A program made the translations under genes and the position numbers. 15,843 nt of DNA from Bacillota bacterium. GTDB taxonomy: Bacteria > Bacillota > Sulfobacillia > RBS10-35. This document shows positions 7,008 through 12,876 of the stretch, one piece after another (position 1 is the first letter of the stretch; every line of letters starts with the position of its first letter). The stretch covers positions 1 through 15,843 of the forward strand of contig JASBVX010000007.1 of NCBI GenBank assembly GCA_029960865.1, read 5' to 3'. The notes beneath the pieces are model-generated. The model was not told the origin of the DNA and made no database searches. It saw only the letters and a program-made list of their open reading frames with translations.

Positions 7008-7789
7008 AGGTCTTCTTCCCCCCCTTTCCCGGGAACATCCCAGCCTGCGGCCCGAAGCTCCTCCGCCAGCTGCCCCCGCAGGGCCTCCACCTCTTGATAG
7101 AGGCGATTTTTACGGGGCTGCAGCGCCCCTCCCAGGTGATCCACCTGGCTGAGGGCCTGGAAAAGGCTGCGGACGGACGCCCGCAGTCGCTTTCCCGCCG
7201 GTGTCCGCAGGGCCGCCTGCATCAACCACTTGCGCCCGGGCGCCGGCTCCCCCTGGAGGTAAAGGCAGATGGCCAGGCCATCGCTCAAGACCTGAAGGAC
7301 GTTATCCAGCAGGGTAAGGGGCTGCCCCCGGCGGATGGACCAGGCCAACGACGCTTGACGCTGGCGGAGATGGCGGTAAGATTGGGCAGCCTTGGTGAGC
7401 CACCTCTCCGGTGCGATCACGACAGGCCGCCGCCACACCGCCTCCAACTCTCCCCCGGGATCTTTCAGGATCCGGCCATGCAGGCGAACCATCAGGGCTT
7501 CGTCCTCCATCTCATGAATCCGCCGTTCAAAGTCCCCCAGGTTCCAGAGGCGGTAACTGTACCGCTGTCCTCCCTTGCGCCCCCAGGCCGAAGCAGTGGT
7601 GGGAACCTCCCGCCCGATCACGTAAAAGTCCAGGGATGAATAAGGATCGGCGTAGCCTGCGGCGGTGGATCCCCCCAGCAAGAGAGCCGCCCCTTGCACC
7701 CCGCCGTGATGGCTCCCCGCCTTCTCCAGCGCTTCCTCCCCCACCTCCTCCCAGCGCCTGCGCTCCAGGGTGAACCGTTCCTCAGCCAT
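7004..7789 (-). CDS. Nucleotidyltransferase-like protein with an altered metal-binding motif
   Basis: The N-terminus looks like the Pol-beta-type nucleotidyltransferase fold: GGSTAAGYADPYSSLDFYVI (residues 39-58) corresponds to the family's GGS/GS...DxD element. The first Asp of the usual DxD pair is Ser here (S52-L53-D54), so catalysis is doubtful unless another acid substitutes. The rest is helical and Arg/Leu-rich (about residues 130-260), like the helical half of aminoglycoside-type or DUF4037-type nucleotidyltransferases, though I cannot assign one. ATG at 7789 is used, overlapping the fixX-like stop by eight bases. A TTG at 7807 adds six residues but sits only two bases from a GGAGG. 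The stop overlaps the GGCT-like gene by four bases. The fold is likely, the substrate unknown, and it may be a non-catalytic member. Confidence 0.7.
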   Translation of the reverse strand: MAEERFTLERRRWEEVGEEALEKAGSHHGGVQGAALLLGGSTAAGYADPYSSLDFYVIGREVPTTASAWGRKGGQRYSYRLWNLGDFERRIHEMEDEALMVRLHGRILKDPGGELEAVWRRPVVIAPERWLTKAAQSYRHLRQRQASLAWSIRRGQPLTLLDNVLQVLSDGLAICLYLQGEPAPGRKWLMQAALRTPAGKRLRASVRSLFQALSQVDHLGGALQPRKNRLYQEVEALRGQLAEELRAAGWDVPGKGGEEDL

Positions 7790-8069
7790 ACCGGTGCTGC
7801 ACCCCAAATCCTCCCCGGGGATATTCCCAGTGGATGTTCAGGTAAGGGCACCCGATGCGGCTGGCACCGCACTCCACGCACGCCTCGTGAGTAATGTCGA
7901 TCTTCTGGTCCACCTCGTTCCAGCTGAAGACCCCCGTGGGACAGAACTGGGTGCACCATTTCCCTTCGCACTGCCGGCAGACTTCCGGATCCTTAATGGC
8001 CAGGTGGGAGTGGCTGTCCACTTTGAAGGACGTCACCGAAACCTTTTCCCGCAGCCGCGCCTGATTCAT
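7782..8069 (-). CDS. fixX: Ferredoxin-like protein FixX, partner of FixC
   Basis: This 95-residue iron-sulfur protein ends WEYPRGGFGVQHRYG, the characteristic FixX C-terminus. FixX pairs with FixC to form an ETF:quinone oxidoreductase-like unit. The cysteines are C31, C34, C39 and C43 (CRQCEGKWCTQFCP), then C64, C67 and C74 (CVECGASRIGCP). In E. coli FixX, and in the CxxCxxC pattern of related ferredoxins, position 70 is Cys; here it is Ser (AGC). Two clusters are therefore possible, one with a Ser or open ligand site. ATG at 8069 overlaps the fixC stop (ATGA), with GGAAGGTGAT upstream. A longer reading from 8147 would lie inside fixC and lacks conservation. Confidence 0.93.
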   Translation of the reverse strand: MNQARLREKVSVTSFKVDSHSHLAIKDPEVCRQCEGKWCTQFCPTGVFSWNEVDQKIDITHEACVECGASRIGCPYLNIHWEYPRGGFGVQHRYG

Positions 8070-9367
8070 GGCCCCATCACCTTCCATGCCCGCAGGGCAT
8101 CCCGCACCAGCGTAAGGGGCGGAACCGTCCCTCGGATCAGATTCCAAAACTTGGCCCGTTTTTCCTCCTTCGGCCGCCCATCCACGGTGAAATATTCCCG
8201 CATCAGGCCGCTCAACAGATGGGGGTAGGCCTGCAGGAAATGGGCGTTCCCTTCGAGGAAAGGAACGGCATCCTGGATCTTTTTCAAATCCTTCAGGATG
8301 AAGGATTGAGCCAAGGCCTCCCGGTACCAGGCCAGGCCCCGGGCCGAAAAGTCTCCCTTTTCCTTCGCCCGGATCACCGCTTCCCCCGCCAGCTTCCCGG
8401 AGATCATGGCCATGTTGGATCCTTCTCGGTTGATGGGGTTCAAAAAGCCGGCGGCATCCCCCGCCACCAGGACCCCGTTCCCTACCAGGCGCGGGAGGTG
8501 GCGATAACCCCGTTCAGGCATCAGCTTGGCGGTGTATTCCACCCGCTCCGCCCCTTCCAAAAGGGGCTTCACCGCCGGATGCATCCGCACCGCGTCCAAA
8601 AGATCGCTGACGTTGACCTGGCGGGCCACCAGCTGGGACAGGATGGCCCCTCCCCCGAAGCTGATGGTGTCCTTATTGGTGTAGATGAACACGTTTCCCG
8701 CCATCCCCTGGGTGGCGAACCCCACCAGCTCGATGGTGGCCCCTTCCCCCTTTTCGAGACCGAAGCGATCTTCGATCTTCTCGCTAGGAAGGGCCAGCAC
8801 CTCCTTTACCCCCAAGGCCGCCTGGTCCATGCGCAGATCGGGACCCAGGCCAGCCTCCTGGACCAAAAGGGCATTCACCCCCTGGGCAATGATCACCACC
8901 CGGCCATAGACATCCCCGTCTTCCAGGGAGGTCCGCACCCCCACCACCTGGTCCTTTTCTTTGATGAGGCCCGTCACCGTGGCGGAGGTGATGATCATGG
9001 CCCCCGCCTCCTCCGCCTGCTGGGCAAACCAGGGATCGAAGCGGGCCCGCAAGACGGTAAAGGCGTTATAAGGGGGCTGGGCCCACTGGCGGGTCCCGTA
9101 GCCCACCTGCACGGCCCCTTCCTCATCCAGAAGCCAAATGCTCTGGCGCACCACCGGCCGCTCCACGGGAGCCTTTTCCCAGAACTGGGGCACCAGCTCT
9201 TCCGTAGGGTGCCGGTAAAGGACCCCCCCTTGGAGATTCTTCGACCCCGGGTACTCCCCCCGTTCCAGCACCACCACATCCAGGCCTGCCCGGGCCATGG
9301 TCAGGGCCGCCGCCACCCCTGCAGGGCCTGCCCCCACCACCACGGCATCAAAGATCTCTTCCGCCAC
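8066..9367 (-). CDS. fixC: FAD-dependent ETF-quinone oxidoreductase-like flavoprotein FixC
   Basis: This 433-residue flavoprotein carries electrons from reduced electron transfer flavoprotein toward quinone, working with FixX. The N-terminal Rossmann motif is VVVGAGPAGVAAALTMARAG with LERG at the end of the second strand. The C-terminal FAD-binding element is VGNGVLVAGDAAGFLNPINR followed by EGSNMAMISGKLAGEA, diagnostic of the ETF-QO/FixC family. The family's quinone-facing hydrophobic region is plausible in the FATQGMAGNVFIYTN area but not provable here. The start is GTG at 9367, with GGGGGGAG just upstream; the stop overlaps fixX by four bases. Genes for ETF alpha and beta (fixA/fixB) are not within the window, so its electron donor must be encoded elsewhere. 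Confidence 0.95.
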   Translation of the reverse strand: MAEEIFDAVVVGAGPAGVAAALTMARAGLDVVVLERGEYPGSKNLQGGVLYRHPTEELVPQFWEKAPVERPVVRQSIWLLDEEGAVQVGYGTRQWAQPPYNAFTVLRARFDPWFAQQAEEAGAMIITSATVTGLIKEKDQVVGVRTSLEDGDVYGRVVIIAQGVNALLVQEAGLGPDLRMDQAALGVKEVLALPSEKIEDRFGLEKGEGATIELVGFATQGMAGNVFIYTNKDTISFGGGAILSQLVARQVNVSDLLDAVRMHPAVKPLLEGAERVEYTAKLMPERGYRHLPRLVGNGVLVAGDAAGFLNPINREGSNMAMISGKLAGEAVIRAKEKGDFSARGLAWYREALAQSFILKDLKKIQDAVPFLEGNAHFLQAYPHLLSGLMREYFTVDGRPKEEKRAKFWNLIRGTVPPLTLVRDALRAWKVMGP

Positions 9368-9393
9368 GGCTCTCCCCCCGCTTCACCATACCA

Positions 9394-10425
9394 CTAGGCT
9401 TTCCTCTTCAGGCGCTGGGTGGGTGTCCGCCCGGGGATCCGTCCCCTCTTGGCCACCGGCCGCCCCGCGATCTCCTTCAGGTCCAAGGTCATATCGATGG
9501 GAGCCGCCCCGCTGATGTAGCTCCCCACCCCAAACCCGTAGGCACCCGCCGCCTTCAAAAGGGGAATCTTCTCCGGGGTAACCCCCCCGCTGACGAAGAT
9601 CTTCACATGGGAGAAGCCCGCCTGATCCAGGCGAGCCCGGACTTCCCTCACCAGATCCGGCGTCACGCCTCCCCGTTCCGAAGGGGTATCCAGCCGCACC
9701 CCCGCCAGGCGGTCCTGCAAGGAAGCCGCCACCCGCAGCGCTTCTTCCGCCTCATCCTTGAAGGTATCCACCAAGACGGTGCGCCCCTCCCCCTTGGGAA
9801 GGCTCTGGTCGTAGATCCGGGCTGCCTCCACCGTGTCTCCCACGATCAAGATGAAGGCGTGGGGGATGGTGCCGCTGGGTTCCATCCCAAAAAGCTTGGC
9901 CCCCAGGATATTGCTGGCCCCGTCCAGGCCCGCCAGGAGGGCCGCCCGCTCCATCACCGGCGCCACCGCCGGGTGGATGTGGCGGGATCCAAAACAGATC
10001 ACGGGGGCCTCTCCCGCCGCTTCCTTCACCTGCCGGGCCGCCGTCATCCACGCGCTGCTGGAGGCCAGGATCCCCAGAAGGGCCGTCTCGTGGATTCCAA
10101 AAGCCTCATAGGGCCCCACAAGCCGCATGACCACCTCTTTGGCCCCGAAAGGCTCCCCCTCTTCCAGAGACCACACCTCCACTCCCCGGCCCTCCAGGAG
10201 ATGGAGCACCTCTTCCACCCCCGCCAGGTACCCCGGACGGCTGGCAAAGACCTCTCCCACCACCGGCGTACGGCTGAGGCCGGTCGCTGCCAGCGCCGTC
10301 ATGGTCTTGACAAAGTAGATATCGGCCACCAGACCCCGGAGAATCTCTTCGTGGGTCGCGCTGAAAAATCGCCCGGAGCGCTCAGGGCGAAAGGCCTCCA
10401 CATCAGAAAAGCGTATGTCCCCCAC
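9394..10425 (-). CDS. pncB: Nicotinate phosphoribosyltransferase
   Basis: This enzyme of NAD salvage makes nicotinate mononucleotide from nicotinate and PRPP. The 343-residue length fits the shorter form of the family. Family strings include FFSATHEEILRG near the N-terminus, FGSRHIHPAVAPVMERAALLAG in the centre (Arg and His residues of the phosphoribosyl-binding region), SGTIPHAFILIVGD, LVDTFKDE, VRLDTPSERGG, and the phosphate-binding barrel end KIFVSGGVTPEKIPLL with GFGVGSYIS. A short basic tail (TPTQRLKRKA) ends the protein. The GTG at 10425 is used, preceded by GGGGAGG, and overlaps the rluB gene by 23 bases. A second in-frame GTG eight codons in is possible. The 26 bases before fixC suggest the same transcript. 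Confidence 0.94.
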   Translation of the reverse strand: MGDIRFSDVEAFRPERSGRFFSATHEEILRGLVADIYFVKTMTALAATGLSRTPVVGEVFASRPGYLAGVEEVLHLLEGRGVEVWSLEEGEPFGAKEVVMRLVGPYEAFGIHETALLGILASSSAWMTAARQVKEAAGEAPVICFGSRHIHPAVAPVMERAALLAGLDGASNILGAKLFGMEPSGTIPHAFILIVGDTVEAARIYDQSLPKGEGRTVLVDTFKDEAEEALRVAASLQDRLAGVRLDTPSERGGVTPDLVREVRARLDQAGFSHVKIFVSGGVTPEKIPLLKAAGAYGFGVGSYISGAAPIDMTLDLKEIAGRPVAKRGRIPGRTPTQRLKRKA

Positions 10426-11128
10426 GGGCCTCCCCTTTCAAGCGCAAAATGTCCTCTTCCGCAAGCCACCGAAACTGGCCCGGCGCCAGGTTTCCCAGCC
10501 CGATGGGTCCGATGGCGGTGCGCACCAGCCTCTTCACCCGGTAACCGCGGGCTTCCCACATGCGGCGGATCTGCCGGTTCATCCCCTGCACCAAGACCAT
10601 CTCCACCCGGCCCTTCCCCAGCCGCCTGATCTCCCTGGCCAAAGCCCTTTTCCCCTCCAGAAAAATACCTTCCTCCATGGCCCTCAGGTCCTCTTCCCGG
10701 GGCTCTCGGTCCAAGGTCACCCGGTAGGTCTTGGGAATGCCGTAGCGGGGCCGCAGCAAAAGCTCCGCCAGCTCCCCATCCCCGGTGAGAAGAATGAGGC
10801 CCTCGCTCTCCCGATCGAGCCTTCCCACGGGGTAAAGGCGCATGGGAGACGGGACCAGATCCACCACCGTAGGCCGCCCCTGGGGATCTCGGGCCGTGGA
10901 GATGACCCCCCGCGGCTTATAAAGGGCGGCCGTCCAGACGGTGGCGGGAAGTTCCAAACGTTCCCCTTCCACCTCCACCCGGTCCACCCCCGGGCGCACC
11001 TGGAAACCCAGCTCCCGCACCACTTCCCCATTCACCTTCACCCGGCCTTCCCGGATCCAGCGCTCCCCCAGGCGCCTGGAGGCGGCTCCTGCCCGGGAAA
11101 GAAACTTTTGCAAGCGCCAGGTTTCCAC
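10403..11128 (-). CDS. rluB: rRNA pseudouridine synthase, RluB/RsuA family
   Basis: The protein (241 residues) has an S4 RNA-binding domain at about 3-62 (RLQKFLSRAGAASRRLGERW and VKVNGEVV). The RsuA/RluB/RluE/RluF-type catalytic domain follows, with YKPRGVIST and the active-site string YPVGRLDRESEGLILLT (catalytic D105). GMNRQIRRMWEARGY is the family's C-terminal signature. In most Firmicutes the RluB homologue modifies 23S rRNA near position 2605 (E. coli numbering); that assignment is by family. The start is GTG at 11128. The strong AAGGAGG overlapping the end of ridA is about 11 bases upstream, with AAGGGA nearer. The gap from ridA is six bases. Confidence 0.95.
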   Translation of the reverse strand: METWRLQKFLSRAGAASRRLGERWIREGRVKVNGEVVRELGFQVRPGVDRVEVEGERLELPATVWTAALYKPRGVISTARDPQGRPTVVDLVPSPMRLYPVGRLDRESEGLILLTGDGELAELLLRPRYGIPKTYRVTLDREPREEDLRAMEEGIFLEGKRALAREIRRLGKGRVEMVLVQGMNRQIRRMWEARGYRVKRLVRTAIGPIGLGNLAPGQFRWLAEEDILRLKGEARGGHTLF

Positions 11129-11134
11129 CGTCCC

Positions 11135-11599
11135 TTAGGCCTCCTTAAGGGCCACCACCAGCTCGATCTCCACCGGCGCCCCCAGGGGGAGTTCAGCCAC
11201 CCCTACCGCCGACCGGGCGTGTTGGCCCGCTTCCCCAAAGACCTCCTGCAAAAGCTCCGAAGCCCCGTTCACCACCTGGGGCTGCTGGGTAAATCCCTCG
11301 TGGCTGGCCACGAAGCCCACCACTTTGACAATCCTTTCCACATGTTCCAGGCTTCCCGCCACGCTCTTCACCGCCGCCAGGGCATTGAGGACCGCCTGGC
11401 GGGCCGCCTTTTGCCCCTCTGCCACCGTCACGTCCCGCCCCAGCTTTCCGTGCCAGAGGAGCTCCCCCTGGCGAGTCGGGAGCTGCCCCGAGGTGTAAAC
11501 CCACGACCCCACCTGGAGGGCCGGCACATAGGCCGCCAGGGGCTTGGCCACCTCGGGGAGGGGATACCCCATCGCCATCAGTTTTTCTTCCCGCGTCAT
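11135..11599 (-). CDS. ridA: RidA family protein (reactive intermediate/imine deaminase)
   Basis: This 154-residue YjgF/YER057c/UK114-type protein hydrolyses reactive enamine/imine intermediates released by PLP enzymes, or belongs to the related 'RidA-like' groups. Supporting segments are VGSWVYTSGQLPTRQG, AARQAVLNALAAVKSVAGSLEHVERIVKVVGFVAS, and the C-terminal ARSAVGVAELPLGAPVEIELVVAL. This contains the Arg and Glu positions that bind the carboxylate in active RidA proteins. The extra length and the LLWHGKLG insert resemble the YjgF-like subgroup of about 150 residues rather than the 128-residue canonical RidA. ATG at 11599 has GGAGGTG five bases upstream. The frame stays open far upstream to 12445, but that stretch is antisense to dat. 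It is divergent from dat and first in a ten-gene run. Confidence 0.93.
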   Translation of the reverse strand: MTREEKLMAMGYPLPEVAKPLAAYVPALQVGSWVYTSGQLPTRQGELLWHGKLGRDVTVAEGQKAARQAVLNALAAVKSVAGSLEHVERIVKVVGFVASHEGFTQQPQVVNGASELLQEVFGEAGQHARSAVGVAELPLGAPVEIELVVALKEA

Positions 11600-11622
11600 G
11601 GTGACACCTCCATCGCAGGCAT

Positions 11623-11631
11623 AGAATACCA
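11623..11631 (-). promoter_or_regulatory. Extended -10 promoter candidate for ridA and downstream genes
   Basis: The minus strand reads TGGTATTCT, an extended -10 nearly identical to the TGGTATACT upstream of cmk. A start about seven bases downstream would give a leader of about 17 bases with the GGAGGTG site well placed. No convincing -35 is visible. Confidence 0.45.
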
Positions 11632-11632
11632 C

Positions 11633-11646
11633 AGGCCCTTGGGCCT
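11633..11646. repeat. Inverted repeat between the divergent ridA and dat promoters
   Basis: AGGCCC-TT-GGGCCT is a perfect six-base inverted repeat with a two-base centre. It covers the -35-like hexamer proposed for dat and lies in the spacer of the ridA promoter, as an operator for a dimeric regulator would. No regulator gene is adjacent, and short GC palindromes occur by chance in such DNA. Confidence 0.35.
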
Positions 11647-11667
11647 TCCCCTGCACCATGGGATAAT
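11639..11667 (+). promoter_or_regulatory. Sigma-A-type promoter candidate for dat
   Basis: TTGGGC (11639-11644), a 17-base spacer and GATAAT (11662-11667) make a plausible -35/-10 pair; the -10 is one base from TATAAT. Transcription would begin near 11674, just before the dat ribosome binding site, giving a very short leader. Confidence 0.45.
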
Positions 11668-11674
11668 CGGCTTC

Positions 11675-11681
11675 AGGGAGG
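11675..11681 (+). promoter_or_regulatory. Ribosome binding site that fixes the dat start at TTG 11690
   Basis: AGGGAGG lies exactly eight bases before TTG 11690. There is no ATG near the expected N-terminus, so this site decides the start. Confidence 0.75.
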
Positions 11682-11689
11682 TTGTCGAC

Positions 11690-12520
11690 TTGTCCGTCGT
11701 TTATCTCAATGGCTCCTTTGTCCCTTACGAAAAGGCGCTGGTCCCCGTGGAAGACCGGGGCTTCCTCTTCGCCGACGGCATCTACGAAGTGATCCGGGTT
11801 TATGGGGGAAAACCCTTTGCCCTCCACGACCATATGCTTCGCCTGGCCCGAAGCGCCGAGCTGATGGAGCTTCCCTTCGCCACATCCCCTGCCCACCTGC
11901 AGACCATGGCCCTGGAAGCCCTGGCCCGCAGCCACCTTAAGGAAGCTACCATCTACATCCAGGTCACGCGGGGTTTTGCCGGCCCCCGCACCCACGACTG
12001 GCCCCAAGAACCCCAACCCACGGAGCTGATCCTGGTCAGAAGCTACGAAGCCTCCCCCAAGGAAGGCCTCCACTTGGCCGCCGTGGAGGACCAGCGCTGG
12101 GAGCTCTGCCACATCAAATCCATCGGCCTTTATCTCAACACCCGCGCCCGCCAAGAGGCCCGCAAAAAGGGAGCCGACGACGGCCTTTTCATTCGGGAAG
12201 GGGTTGTGACGGAAGCCAGCAGCTCCAATTTTTTCGCGGTGCACCGGGGAAGCCTCCACACCCACCCCGAAGACCATCGCATCCTCCCCGGGATCACCCG
12301 CCGCTACGTCCTGCGCCTGGCAAGGGATCTGGGGATCCCCGTCAAGGAAGAGCCTTTTACCTACGAATTGGCCCTGCAGGCCGACGAAGCCTTCATCACC
12401 GGCACCACCTCCGAAGTGACCAGCGTCCTTCGCCTGGACCACCATCCCATCGGCGGCGGTCAGCCTGGGCCTATCACCCGTCGTCTCCAGGAAGCCTACC
12501 GGGACCTGACCCGCGGTTAG
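11690..12520 (+). CDS. dat: D-amino-acid aminotransferase (class IV PLP aminotransferase)
   Basis: This PLP enzyme exchanges amino groups between D-amino acids and 2-oxo acids; D-Glu and D-Ala for peptidoglycan are the usual products. From TTG 11690 the protein is 276 residues, normal for the family. EDRGFLFADGIYEVIRVYGG is the family N-terminus (Y32). K143 in CHIKS is the expected PLP lysine and E175 in VVTEASSSN the cofactor-ring contact. PRTH (R100, H102) matches the R-x-H carboxylate trap that marks D-amino-acid aminotransferases rather than branched-chain enzymes. The 5' frame stays open far upstream, but that part is antisense to rluB and ridA. It is divergent from ridA and followed by a hairpin and a small unknown gene. 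Confidence 0.94.
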   Translation: MSVVYLNGSFVPYEKALVPVEDRGFLFADGIYEVIRVYGGKPFALHDHMLRLARSAELMELPFATSPAHLQTMALEALARSHLKEATIYIQVTRGFAGPRTHDWPQEPQPTELILVRSYEASPKEGLHLAAVEDQRWELCHIKSIGLYLNTRARQEARKKGADDGLFIREGVVTEASSSNFFAVHRGSLHTHPEDHRILPGITRRYVLRLARDLGIPVKEEPFTYELALQADEAFITGTTSEVTSVLRLDHHPIGGGQPGPITRRLQEAYRDLTRG

Positions 12521-12522
12521 GA

Positions 12523-12563
12523 AACCTTCCTCCCCGCCATACTACCGGCCAGGGAGGAAGGTT
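12523..12563 (+). repeat. Perfect 12-bp hairpin covering the ribosome binding site of the next gene
   Basis: AACCTTCCTCCC (12523-12534) and GGGAGGAAGGTT (12552-12563) are exact complements around a 17-base loop, and a GCC/GGC inner stem (12536-12538 with 12547-12549) is possible. It starts two bases after the dat stop. The 3' arm holds the GGGAGG binding site and ends one base before ATG 12565. There is no T tract after it on the plus strand, so RBS sequestration is more likely than termination. Confidence 0.7.
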
Positions 12564-12564
12564 G

Positions 12565-12876
12565 ATGGCATCCAACCAAAAGAAGAGCCCCCAACAAATC
12601 TCCGAGAAGCTGCGCCAGCTCGTCCGGGAGGAGCTGGCCACCATTTTTGCAGCTCCTCCCAGCCCCTCGGGGGCGCAGAAGGGGAAGGCCCACGACAACA
12701 GCTCCGGGGAGAGCGGCTCATCCCCCTCCTCCTTGGCTCAACAGGAAAAGGAGATCCTCTCCCGCCTGGCAGACCACTTGAGCCAGCTGCGGACGGTCCT
12801 CAGCGAAATCCAGACGCTGGCGGACCAGATGGATCAGCTTCTCCAGAGCCGGGGCAGCTCCGGAGGATCCTCCTGA
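12565..12876 (+). CDS. Small hydrophilic protein with predicted helices, unknown function
   Basis: I do not recognise this 103-residue protein. Two helical segments flank a low-complexity Ser/Gly/Pro linker. Residues 9-29 (PQQISEKLRQLVREELATIF) are amphipathic. Residues 57-94 show heptad-like leucines (SRLADHLSQLRTVLSEIQTL), suggesting a coiled coil. The C-terminus is SRGSSGGSS. There are no cysteines, no signal peptide and no membrane segment. ATG 12565 is chosen because GGGAGG (12552-12557) is seven bases away; a TTG three bases earlier adds one residue. It lies downstream of dat and ends next to the convergent GH18 gene, stop beside stop. Codon character is like the neighbours', so I think it is real, but without homology support. 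Confidence 0.6.
   Translation: MASNQKKSPQQISEKLRQLVREELATIFAAPPSPSGAQKGKAHDNSSGESGSSPSSLAQQEKEILSRLADHLSQLRTVLSEIQTLADQMDQLLQSRGSSGGSS

Noticed and set aside
8219..9397. 392-codon plus-strand open frame
   Set aside because: Antisense to fixC, which is a complete, well-conserved flavoprotein gene.
10415..11689. Very long plus-strand open frame leading into dat (701 codons in total)
   Set aside because: The first ~425 codons are antisense to rluB and ridA, rich in Pro/His/Gln as expected for the shadow of GC-rich genes, and the true dat start has its own RBS at 11675-11681.
11600..12445. Minus-strand frame extending ridA upstream to 436 codons
   Set aside because: It is antisense to dat, which has all its catalytic residues; the RidA fold starts at ATG 11599 with a good GGAGGTG site.
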